The position numbers and the translations under genes were made by a program. The notes beneath the pieces are model-generated. The model was not told the DNA's origin. It made no database searches and worked only from the letters and a program-made list of their open reading frames with translations. This document shows positions 18,246 to 27,635 of a stretch of 64,000 bases of DNA, one piece after another; position 1 is the stretch's first letter; each line of letters opens with the position of its first letter. The DNA comes from Pirellulales bacterium (GTDB lineage: Bacteria; Planctomycetota; Planctomycetia; Pirellulales; UBA1268), in the NCBI GenBank assembly GCA_018401745.1, contig JAGYJY010000013.1:1-64000 (forward strand). Reading direction: 5' to 3'.

Positions 18246-21200
18246 TCACTGCGGGATGGGGTCGCCGCGGCGGACGGTGGCTCCCTCCCAGATCGCCTCG
18301 TCGTTGGCCGGATCGTAGGTCAGCACGCGGTGGGCGCTGCCGGGGGCTGGAGGCACATCGACCTTGGGCAGCCAGCGGCGGTGCTCGGCCAGCACCTCGG
18401 CCAGGCTCGGCTCCGCGGAGAGGTTTCGCCACTCGTGGGGATCGGCCTGCAGGTCGTAGAGCTCTTCGCTGCCATCGGCATACTGGATGAACCGCCACCG
18501 CTCGCTGCGGACGGCGTGGTTGCCCTGGTTGTGGCTGGTGATCGCTGGCCGCACTCGAGGTATGTCGGCATCGGCCAGCTGAGGACGCAGGCTGATTCCC
18601 TCGAGGTCGGTGCGGGGCGAGAGGCCTGCCAGGTCAATCAGCGTGGGATAGATGTCGAGCAGCTCCGCCGGCTGGCTGCACCGCTGACCGGCCGACACGC
18701 CCGGCCCGGCGAAGATCAGGGGCACCTTTGTGCCGCGGTCCCAGAGGGTGTTCTTGCCGGTGATCGCCTTCTCGCCGAGGTGCCAGCCATGATCGCCCCA
18801 GACGACGACGATCGTGTTGTCGGCGAGGCCTGCTTCCTCAAGGGCGGCGAGCAGTCGCCCGATCTGGGCATCGACAAAGCTCGTGCAGGCAAGGTAGCTC
18901 CGCACCAGGTTTCGCCACTGGTTGTTCTCCTCGAGCCACGCCAGCCGCGGCTCCGGCAGCGACCAGTGGAGGTACCAGGAGAACCGCGGGGTGTCGCTGC
19001 GGTCGTCGGCCAGGAAGGGGGGCAGCACCGAGTCGTCGTCGGGGTAGAGGTCAAACCACTGCTGCGTGGCGTAGCAGGGCACATGCGGTAGGAAGAAGCC
19101 AGCCGCCAGGAAGAAGGGCTTGTCCCTGGGGGCATTCTTGATCTGCTCGACGGTCCAGCTCGCGACCTTGTAGTCGCCCTTGGAGCTGTCGTCGTTGTCG
19201 GGCGGCCAGACACCCCAGTCCATCAGCGGATGGTTGCCCATCGGCGTGGGTGGGATCAGCTTCTTTGGCGGCGTGCTGCCCACGCCGCCAAAGGGGGCGG
19301 TCAGCTGAAACTCGGGTGGGCGGTCGGCCGCGGGTGTGCCGGGCTTGGGCCGTGGCCCGGTGCCGCCGTGGTAGATCTTGCCGGTGGCGGCGGTGTGGTA
19401 GCCGTGGGCAGCGAAGTGTTGTGGCAGCGCGACGCGGTCGGACCACTCTGGCAGCGTGCGAAACCAGGGAGCGAGGCCGTAGACGCCGGTGGTCGTGGGC
19501 CGCAGGCCGAGCATCAGGCTTGTCCGCGATGGATTGCACAGCGGCGCCTGGCAGTGGGCATTGAGGAAGGTCGTGCCGCGGGCGGCGAGGGCATCGAGGT
19601 GCGGGGTCTTGGCCAGCGGGTGGCCGCCGAGGTGGCCGATCCAGTCGTTCTGGTCGTCGATCGCGATGAACAGCACGTTGGGCCGCTCGGAGGTCTTGCC
19701 AGCAGCGAGCGGCCCGGCCATCGGCGGCGTCTCGTAGAAGCGGCCGTCGTCGAGCAGACGCGGGTCGGCCGTCCGCTTCAGCTCTGCCATCAGCCGGCCC
19801 TCGAGCGTCTGCCGCAGCGTGGCCTTTGCGGGATCCTCGGCGAGGTTGTTCATCTCTTCGGGATCGCTCTGCAGATCGTAGAGCTCCACCTGCGGCCGCT
19901 TGCCGTAGACCTTGTCGAAATGGGCCTGCCAACGCTCGGTGTTTCGTGCGCCGACGAGCCAGGCCTTCGTGGGGCCAGCATCTTCGTCGGGGAGCGTGGC
20001 ACGGGTGTTGTTTTCCAGTTCATCAGCCGTTGGCTCAGGGCCGTCGTCCAGGCGGTAGGGATCACCCAGCGGCCAGCGGTCGGGCCGGAAGTTGTGGATC
20101 AACACGTGTGCATGCGTGCGGATCGCCCGCTGCGGGTAGGGGGTGAAATCGCTGCGGGCGTTTTCCACATGCCGCTCACGTCCGGTGAAGACATGCGTGC
20201 GGCTCGGGTCGACCTGCCCGCTCTTCTGTGAGGCGAGCACATTCCAGAGCGAGCGGCCGGTCATCGAGCGTGGGGTTTCCAGCCCGGCCGCCTCCAGGAA
20301 GGTGGGCGCGAGGTCGATCAGGCTCACCATGTCGTCCACCACGCGGCCACCTGTGACACCAGGGCCCGTGATCGACAGGCAGACGCCGGTGCCGAAGTCG
20401 TAGAGGTTGCACTTGCCATGCGGAAAGCCGGGGGCGCCATGGTCGCCGCTGATCACAATCAGCGTGTTGTCGGCCAGGCCCTGAGCTTTCAGTTCGTCGA
20501 CAATCACGGCCACAGAGGCATCCCAGGCAGCGATCTCACCGAAGTAGTCCGCGAGGTCTTCCCGCACCTCCGGCACGTCGGGCAGGAAGGCGGGCATCTT
20601 GCCTGCCAGGTCGTCGGGGTTGATGTCCCAGAGGGCCTTGCCGCTGCCCTTAATCCATGTGCGGTGCACGTTGGTGGGGCCAAACCAGTAGCAGAAGGGC
20701 GAACCCTCCGGGCAGGCTGCGAGCATGTCGCGGAAGTTGCCGCGAACCTCTTGGAGGATCTCCGCTTTGGCCTGCTCGCGATCGCTGCCGCCGTCGACCA
20801 TCTTCGTGACCGCCTGCGAGAACTGATTGACGCGGCCGCCACGGCGGTTGAAGGCCTCTTCTTTTGTGTACGGCGAGTTGGAAGGTCGGCCCGGGCCCCA
20901 GACCTTGTGGGAGTAGCCGACACCGTAGCCGGCCTCCCGCAGGGCCACGGGAAAGCTCGGCAGCGACGCGTTCCAGACGGCTCCCTGCAGGATCGAGCCG
21001 GTGCCGGTCTGCCAGAAGTGCCGGCCGGTTAGGAGGGCGCTGCGGCAGGGCGTGCAGGAGGGGGCGCTGACATGGGCATTGCGGAAGAACACGCCTTTGC
21101 GGGCGATCGCGTCGATCGTCGGGGTGCGAACGACATCGTTGATGCTGCCAGGGCCGTCGATCTCAGCGAGCAGCGAGGCGTAGCGGCCCCAGTCGTCGGC

Positions 21201-21359
21201 GAAGAGAAAGAGAATGTTTGGTCGCGTCGACGCCTCGGCGGAGCTCGCCGTGGCCTGGCCTGCTGCCGATGGAAGCATCGCCGGCAAGGCGACCAACGCG
21301 ATCGCAGTCACGACAGTCATCAGCCTCGGCAGTCGCGGCAGCATGCACAAGCGACACAT
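18246..21359 (-). CDS. Secreted double sulfatase (two fused sulfatase domains)
   Basis: 1037 aa from the ATG at 21359, which has GGGGGAACG just upstream; the frame extends to 21452 but the extension lacks support. A signal peptide (residues 1-35) precedes two complete sulfatase domains. The first (~45-545) has SCTPCR with the formylglycine cysteine at ~102 and resembles heparan N-sulfatases. The second (~560-1010) has LCNPSRTS with its cysteine at ~608 and resembles iduronate-2-sulfatases (QNDWIGHLGGHPLAKTPHLD, LRPTTTGVYGL). Both retain metal-site sequences (FADDWGR, AIDDQND, GDHGAPGF, GDHGWHLG). Both would need formylglycine-generating enzyme. Probably acts on sulfated polysaccharide outside the cytoplasm. 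Two such domains in one chain is unusual; most relatives are single-domain. Confidence 0.92.
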   Translation of the reverse strand: MCRLCMLPRLPRLMTVVTAIALVALPAMLPSAAGQATASSAEASTRPNILFLFADDWGRYASLLAEIDGPGSINDVVRTPTIDAIARKGVFFRNAHVSAPSCTPCRSALLTGRHFWQTGTGSILQGAVWNASLPSFPVALREAGYGVGYSHKVWGPGRPSNSPYTKEEAFNRRGGRVNQFSQAVTKMVDGGSDREQAKAEILQEVRGNFRDMLAACPEGSPFCYWFGPTNVHRTWIKGSGKALWDINPDDLAGKMPAFLPDVPEVREDLADYFGEIAAWDASVAVIVDELKAQGLADNTLIVISGDHGAPGFPHGKCNLYDFGTGVCLSITGPGVTGGRVVDDMVSLIDLAPTFLEAAGLETPRSMTGRSLWNVLASQKSGQVDPSRTHVFTGRERHVENARSDFTPYPQRAIRTHAHVLIHNFRPDRWPLGDPYRLDDGPEPTADELENNTRATLPDEDAGPTKAWLVGARNTERWQAHFDKVYGKRPQVELYDLQSDPEEMNNLAEDPAKATLRQTLEGRLMAELKRTADPRLLDDGRFYETPPMAGPLAAGKTSERPNVLFIAIDDQNDWIGHLGGHPLAKTPHLDALAARGTTFLNAHCQAPLCNPSRTSLMLGLRPTTTGVYGLAPWFRTLPEWSDRVALPQHFAAHGYHTAATGKIYHGGTGPRPKPGTPAADRPPEFQLTAPFGGVGSTPPKKLIPPTPMGNHPLMDWGVWPPDNDDSSKGDYKVASWTVEQIKNAPRDKPFFLAAGFFLPHVPCYATQQWFDLYPDDDSVLPPFLADDRSDTPRFSWYLHWSLPEPRLAWLEENNQWRNLVRSYLACTSFVDAQIGRLLAALEEAGLADNTIVVVWGDHGWHLGEKAITGKNTLWDRGTKVPLIFAGPGVSAGQRCSQPAELLDIYPTLIDLAGLSPRTDLEGISLRPQLADADIPRVRPAITSHNQGNHAVRSERWRFIQYADGSEELYDLQADPHEWRNLSAEPSLAEVLAEHRRWLPKVDVPPAPGSAHRVLTYDPANDEAIWEGATVRRGDPIPQ

Positions 21360-21467
21360 CGTTCCCCCCTGTGTTCGGTCCGCCCAGTGTGGGGTCGCCT
21401 GCAGCGACCTTCGTGAGCCGCCAGTGTAGGCCAGCACCAGCGACGACACCACGCACCGTGCCGCCTG

Positions 21468-23079
21468 CTACTGGGCGATCCCGATCAGCACAGGATCGTG
21501 GTCCGAGCTGCGAAACGGGCTCGCTTCGTAGAGGGCCTCGGGGTTGTATTCCTGGTTGTAGTCCAAGGCTCGCGGCTCGTCGGCATTGATGTGCCAGGTG
21601 GCGATGCCAGTGACGTCGGCCGCCATCGATTCGGTGGCAAAGGCGTGGTCCAAGGAGCCGGATTGCCCGTAATAAATATACGAGTAGGTGTTTATGCCGC
21701 CCCCGCCGGAACGGCCAAACCGCTCCTGCAGGTCCACGAGGCCGGCAGCCCGCAGGGCGTCGAGCGGGTCTTCCTGGGCGTAGGCGTTGAAGTCGCCGAT
21801 CACCAAGACGCGGGCGTCGGGCTGGTCCTGCTGCAGTTCGTCGAGAAAGCTACAGATCGCCAAGGCCTGCGATCGCCGCACGGCGTTGTAGGCACCCTGG
21901 CCGTCGCGGCGATCTGTGTTGGCCTCGTCCGCCTCGTCGGAGCCACCCTTTGACTTGAAGTGGTTGACGATGACCGTGAACGGGCGACTGGACGAGGCCG
22001 TCGTGAATGATTGCACCAGCGGCGCGCGTGCCTGCCCAAAGGCACTATCGACAATCATGCCCACGTCGGCCACTGGGGACACCCGGTCTGACCGGTAGAT
22101 GATGCCGACGCGAATCGCGTCACGGCCGCCGGGTGCTGAGCGAAAGCCTGCGGGCAGGCCGCACGCGGTGAAGAGGTTCTGTCCCAGCTTCGTGTTGAGC
22201 GCAGCGACCAGTCGCTGCTCCGCATCTTCGTTGTTTTCCAGCTCCATTAGGCCAATCACATCAGCCTGCATCGCGAGGATCGCGGCGACAAGCTTGTCCT
22301 GCTGACGCTCGAGCTCGGCCTCTGAATCAGCGCCCCGCGCGTCGTTGCTCCCGTCATCAATCGTGGTGAAGAAGTTGAGCACGTTGAAGCACGCCACGCT
22401 CAGGGCAGGCTCGCCGAGAGCAGGCCGTGCGGGACGTTCCGCTGGTGTCCAGGCAAGCGGTGCGTCAGGCACCAGCACGACCGTCTTGCCGCGGGTTTGC
22501 ACGTCACCGGAGACGCCATCGACCACCGAGCCGATGCGAACGGTTTCCAGGCCCCCGCCCAGCTCTGGAAACAGCCGTGGCGGAAAGATGTTTTGATCGG
22601 TGAACCCATCATCGAGAACGATCGCGGCGTTGTCGTTCCGCCTTTGGGCTGCGGTCACCGCGGCGACGTTGCTCCCGCCAGTGCTCGCGTTTTGCGATGG
22701 ATCGGCATCGTTGGGGTCGATGTGATCGGTGGGGATGAAGAGACGATCACGGGCGACTTTGACCTCGCCCCACCGCAGCAGGTTGTGGGTGTCGACAACG
22801 ACCAGCTCACCGGGGATCGACACGCGGTCTCCCACGTGCGACCGCCAGTCGACCGTGCTCAAATCGCCGTCGATCACCACGGCCGACCGGCCCCTGTTTG
22901 AGGCACTCGGCGGGCGGCTCTGGGGCCGGTGGAGAACTCGCGGCGGTGCCGGCTGGTTGCTCCAGCTGCTCGGCAGGCGGAGCGCAGCCGGGCGGGATCG
23001 TGGCCAGGGCTGCCAGGGCGAAGGAGGCGAGGAATGACGGCAGAGGTTTCATGGCGGTGGAGCTCATGGGTGTCGACAT
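21468..23079 (-). CDS. Secreted endonuclease/exonuclease/phosphatase-family nuclease (probable frameshift)
   Basis: The main frame (21468-22880) is an extracellular nuclease of the ExeM/NucH type: SVACFNVLNFFTT, GLMELENNED, IVNHFKSKGGSD, VIGDFNAYAQEDP and the final SSDHDPVLIGI carry the catalytic Asn, Glu, Asp and His residues of the DNase I-like fold. It starts inside a domain (VVIDGDLSTVDW) with no signal peptide. A separate frame at 22807-23079 supplies an export signal (MKPLPSFLASFALAALATIP, then PGCAPPAE, possibly a lipoprotein) and a Pro/Ala linker, then degenerates. I infer one gene broken near 22880-22915. Even joined, it lacks the N-terminal OB-type region of many ExeM relatives. Nucleic-acid scavenging is the likely role. 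Confidence 0.75.
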
Positions 23080-23323
23080 GGAGCCTTTGGAGGAGTGGGC
23101 AGCGCGGCGAGCAGTCCTTCTGGCCGGTTTTAACCCAGTTTAGAGAAAGAAGTCACAGGTGGTGTTTGAGTACTTCGGAATACGGCTGCGATGCCTGCTC
23201 ATGTGCATCGCAAGGGGCGTCGCGTGACGTGGAGCTTCCGGGAGCTGCTGTCGCTGAAAACTGCGTAGCGGAACCGGCCGTGCGTTCCGCGCCGGCGGTC
23301 GTCGCTGACCTCCCGCGACTCGT

Positions 23324-23764
23324 TCAGAGCCGCGAGTCGTGAACAAAAGCGTGCCGATGGAACGCGTTGACCAGCGACGGCAGCATCTCGAACTCCGGCT
23401 CGAAGTCCGCGTAGTTGCAGGTGATCTCTTCACCCGATGCGATGTCGCGGATCGCGAAGCCGAAGGTCGAGTCGCGAAAGTCGGTGTTCGGCTCTCGCGA
23501 GTGGTTCATGTGCCGCCCGTTGTCGACGTCAAGCACGACCATCAGGCGATCGGTCGGGTGGGGGTAGGTGTAGCGATCGACGAACCGGCGGATCGACTCC
23601 GGGTACGAGGCAAGTTCGGCCCGCGAGACGAGTCGATCGAAGCAGGGGTCGAACCGGTAGATGACCTGCCCAGCCTTGATCGGCTCGGCAGCGAAGACAC
23701 CAACCCCCTCGATGACGCTCGGGCCGACAAACGTGTCGACGAGCAGCATAATGCAGAACGCCAT
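23324..23764 (-). CDS. SET-domain protein (putative lysine methyltransferase)
   Basis: 146 aa from the ATG at 23764, preceded by GGAG; the frame is open to 24106 but the upstream part is not protein-like. The SET core is complete for its size: GVGVFAAEPIKAGQVIYRF at the N-terminus, NHSREPNTDF (the NHS cofactor motif) and GEEITCNYADFE (the GEE-x-x-x-x-Y motif). The family transfers methyl groups from SAM to lysine. Bacterial examples are small stand-alone proteins of uncertain substrate. No pre-SET or zinc domain is seen. A 7-bp inverted repeat (CGACTCG at 23316, CGAGTCG at 23333) lies across the stop codon. Confidence 0.88.
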   Translation of the reverse strand: MAFCIMLLVDTFVGPSVIEGVGVFAAEPIKAGQVIYRFDPCFDRLVSRAELASYPESIRRFVDRYTYPHPTDRLMVVLDVDNGRHMNHSREPNTDFRDSTFGFAIRDIASGEEITCNYADFEPEFEMLPSLVNAFHRHAFVHDSRL

Positions 23765-24110
23765 GGCATCTCCGCGTCGACGGAGAAGAATAGAAGTGCG
23801 GTCCCGGAGTTCCGGTTCGCCGCCGAGTGCGACGCTCTGGAGTGACATCATGCCAGATTTTTGGGGTTTGCAAGTACCCGGTTTCGGTTGGGCAAAAAAC
23901 CCGCGGCTGGGTTGAGCCATCTCGGCAGGTTTGCAGCTACCACACCACTCGAAACCGTCCGGCGACGAGCGGTGCTCGCGGCGAGTCTCGAACGGCTGGC
24001 CGGTCTTCGCGTGCTCCCTAGCAGACTGTGGAACAAGTCTGCCGCCGCAGGACGGGCTGCACATGTCGCGGCATCGGGGGTCCGCAAGTCGCCAAAGCCG
24101 CTGCACTGGG
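23765..24110. other. Intergenic region between divergent SET and LEPR genes
   Basis: No convincing gene. It holds the SET gene promoter side, a small hairpin (AACCC and GGGTT around 23899-23915) and, at 24018-24052, a truncated copy of the 126-bp terminator repeat. The weak frames crossing it are out of keeping with the neighbouring proteins. Confidence 0.5.
24018..24052 (+). repeat. Truncated copy of the 126-bp terminator repeat
   Basis: Matches the left end of the full copies: CTAGCAGACTGTGGAA, then AAGTCTGCCGCCGCAGGA, which covers hairpin 1 and part of hairpin 2. After that the match ends. Unlike the full copies, it is not between convergent genes. Confidence 0.8.
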
Positions 24111-24170
24111 TTTCTGTCAGACTGCGTTGTTTCTGTCAGACGGCGTTTCTGTCAGCTCGATATATATATT
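24111..24170 (+). promoter_or_regulatory. Three direct repeats upstream of an AT-rich core
   Basis: TTTCTGTCAG occurs at 24111-24120, 24130-24139 and 24146-24155, followed directly by TATATATATT (24161-24170), an exceptionally AT-rich stretch in this genome. The array lies about 50-110 bp before the start of the LEPR gene. The spacing (19 and 16 bp) is not constant. Iterated activator or repressor sites next to a -10 region are a reasonable reading. Confidence 0.5.
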
Positions 24171-24217
24171 CTCGTGACGATTTCGTATGAGTGAATCCAC
24201 AACGTCCGAGGCCGGCA

Positions 24218-27200
24218 ATGTCATCTCGCTCGCGGTCAGTCATGTTTCCATTCGGCCGTTTTACGTCTTCGCGGCGGCGAAGGGCGTTGTGGGCTCCGGA
24301 ACGTCTCGAGCCGCGGCTGACCCTTGCCGCCGATCTGCTCTCAGTCGCGGCCGCCAGGCCGGAGGCACCCGGCTTTCCGCCCTCTCCTGAACTGCCGATC
24401 CCGGCCGGCGCGACCCTGATCGACGTCAGCGACTCGGGCCAGCAGGTGCTGTTTTCGAGCACCGACCCCAACATCGTGCCGGGGCAGCAGACCGTCCCGT
24501 TCCTTCCGGGGTCCTTGGGCAATCTGTTTTGGATGGACCTCTCGGCGGGCACGGCCGAGCCGGTGATCCGGCTGGTGACCCATATCGCCGGTAGCACGAC
24601 CGTGTCAGCCGGCTACACCGGGATCGGGATGGGTATCGTCGATCCCTTCATGCCCGGCACCGCCGACCTCAGCGGTGACGGCCAGACAGTGGTGTTTGAC
24701 TCACCGATCAACGCCCACACCTTCGATGCGACGGTGCCGGTTGAGAATGATCAGCCGTCGAACGCCCGCCTCGTCGTCGACGGATGGGAGTTTCCGGGTC
24801 AGCAGCCGCAGGCCATCACCGTCGAGGGCGTGGGCTCGATCGACGTCTTCGTCTGGCATGCGTCAGCGAAAGATCCGGCCAACAACCTCACGGCCATCAG
24901 TCTGCTCAATGACGCCGGCAAACAGGCGGCGATCGGCCAGGCTGCCCAGTACCTCTTTCCCGTACCCGACACGACGAAGCCGATGATGGCGGGCATCTTT
25001 CCCGAACAGCCGCCGCTCGGATTCGACCCGAAGTTTCAGCTGTTGGAGCCGACATCAGCCGTCGTGGCGAGCCACGGGATCTCCGACGACGGTCGGACTA
25101 TCCTCTACTCCACGAACGTGCCCGCCCCCTGGCTCGACACCGTCAACACGAACCCCGCAATCGCCGACGACGTCGACCCGCTCGTCGGCCAGGGCTGGAG
25201 CGTGGACGGCTTCGTGGTGGAGGGTGCCGATGCCGTGTCTGCCGCCGCCCTCGAGGGGTCGGGCCGCACACTCACGGTCACGACGTACGAAGACGCCGGG
25301 ATTCTGCGGGCGCTTGGCAGCTACGAAAACCAGATCCCGTGGGAGACGGGATTCCCGTGGGGGACGGGATTCCTCCCCTCGAATACCTTTTATCCCGAAT
25401 ACCTCCAGCTCTCGAGCAATGGTAATCGGGTGGTCTACAGCACCCGTGTCCCGTCTTTGGTGATCGTGCCTCAGACGACCGACGCAGACTTCTCCCTCGA
25501 CGTGTTCGCCTACGACATCGCCGCCGACACGACCATCCTGGTCACGACCAAGGCCGGTCAGCCGACGGTGGCCGCCGGTGCGGGCCAGAGCCCCTTTCCC
25601 GTCGAGCAGCCCGGGCAGGTTTTTTCCACCCTCGAACTCTTCGACTCCCAGAACCACTCGGTCAGCCGCGATGGCCTGACGGTCGCGGTGACCTCGTCGA
25701 CGGGCAATCTCCTGGCCGGGTTCGTCGACAACAACGTCGAGTTCCGGCCGGCTGTTTTGATCAGCACGGTCGGCAGCGAGCAGATTCCAGATTTGATATC
25801 CAAATCCAGCAGCAGTCTGCCACCGATATTTACGCGGTCCGGCCCGATTCGCGAACGACGTTCCTCGTCAACACGCCCAACGGCCTGGCCAACACCAACC
25901 TCAACGCCACCTTCGGTGGGATGTCGGCCGACGGCTCCACGTTTCTCTTCGGTACCGCCGCCAACAACTTCTACAACCCGCCCTTCGTCAGCCCTCCATT
26001 TCCGCCCTTCGCCACAGGCCCACTGCCACCGAACTTCATCCTGGGTGGCTTCCAAAACCTCTGGAGCCGGCAGGTCGATCAGGAGGTCACCACGCTCGTC
26101 TCGGTCGGCTGGGCCAACACCGCCTCCGGCAACCGGCCCACGCTTGCCGCCGAGGTCCTGCCCGGCAGCCGCGACCTGCTGCCAAACGTGAGCGAGACGG
26201 GCCGGTTCGTGATGTTCGCGACCGCCTCCAACAACATCGTGCCCGGGATCAACGACCGGGCGTTCAAGGGGGGCGTTTTCGTGCGGGATATGCAAGCCGG
26301 CAAGGCCACGCTCGTCTCCACGACCACAACGGGCAACGTGCCCTCTGCGGGCACGTTTCTCGAATACGCCCTCGCCGCGGATGAGAATGCCGCAGGCATC
26401 TTCCGCGTCGTTCTTGGCGGAGCCGGCGGCGGCGATATGCAGTCACGGTTTCGGGCCGAAGACCTGCCGCCACTCGATGCCCATATCTACACCCTCGACT
26501 ATCCGGTCGTAACGGCGGCGGCGTCGGCGACCAACCGCGACCTTTTTTCCATCTCGGGCGGCGGCTCGTTTGGCAGGAACGTCGTCGAATACCGGGGGCT
26601 GAAGGGAACCATCAAGGCCTCACCCGGCAGCCTGCTCTCGGGCTACTCAGGAACGTGGACGACCGCCACGGGTGATGTCACGGGTGATGGTGTGGCAGAC
26701 TACGTGTACGGTGCCGGGCCCGGCGGCGGTGACACGGTGATTGTGATCTGACGGGCGGACAAACGCCGAAGTCATGCGAATCCAGGCCTTTCCCGCGATC
26801 GCCAATGGCGGCGTGTTCGTGGCCACGGGCGACATCGACCGCGATGGCTTTGCCGACGTGATCGTCGGCACGCAGGGCCCGCGACCGGCACAGGTGCGGG
26901 TCTTTAGCGGTCGGCGGGGCAACGTGCTCGCGGACTTCTATGCCTTCGAAGACGGCGTGACACCGGCAGCGACGCCGCTGCCCTTGAGAGTGCACTCCCT
27001 GGTGGCGACGACGCGGGTTTTTGGGCCGGCGCGGGGCGGTCTGCAGGTGGCTGCCCGGGTCGCGGGCGGCGATGTGGATGGTGACGGCTTTGCCGACGTC
27101 ATGGTGGCCTCGGGCGAAGGGGTCAAGCCGCGGATCGAAGTCTATTCAGGAAAGCTGCTGACGGATGCCGCCGCCGCTGCAAAGATCGTATCGATCGCTG

Positions 27201-27574
27201 TTTCCTCCACGCCGGGCGCGGGCTGGAACGGGAACGGCGCTTTCGTCGCTGCGGCCGACATGAATGGCGATGGAAGAAGCGAGATCGTGGTCTCGTTTGA
27301 TGGCAGCCCGGTCGTGAGCGTGGTCAACCCTCGCAACGGCAGCGTGCTGTCGTCGCTGGATCTGACCACGCTGCCGGGCGGATTGAGGTATGGGCAGGGA
27401 GCCCGGATCGCAGCGCGTGCCGGAAGGATCGCGATCGCCACCGGGCCGGGAGTCGCTCCGTCGGTGCGGGTTCTCGCCTTCGAAATGATCGGCGCGGAAG
27501 CGACCTGGTCGAGCGAGCCACTCACGCTGCCGCGGCTGGGAGCGATCGGCAAGAACGGTCTTTTCATCGGCTGA
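24218..27574 (+). CDS. Large secreted protein with LEPR-type N-terminus and FG-GAP-like repeats (two frameshifts)
   Basis: The ATG at 24218 has GAGG upstream; a GTG at 24191 is the alternative. The Arg-rich N-terminus followed by APERLEPRLTLAAD matches the LEPR motif at the start of many planctomycete extracellular proteins. The middle holds repeated WD40/TolB-like phrases (DLSGDGQTVVFDSP, GISDDGRTILYST). The C-terminal third has FG-GAP-like calcium-binding repeats (DIDRDGFADVIVG, DVDGDGFADVMVA, DMNGDGRSEIVV). Frame changes occur near 25790 and at 26749, where an extra T turns VIVIDGRTNAEVMRI into a TGA stop. Correcting both yields ~1118 aa. A cell-surface binding or structural role is likely; no catalytic site is seen. 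Confidence 0.78.
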
Positions 27575-27635
27575 AGCAGCGACAGCCAACACATCGGCGG
27601 GCTGGCCGGCGAGAGGTGCTTAAAGATACCAGAGC

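Noticed and set aside
25335..25378. Short direct repeat of GACGGGATTCC within the LEPR gene
   Set aside because: Codes in frame for a duplicated WETGFPWGTGF phrase; an ordinary coding duplication.
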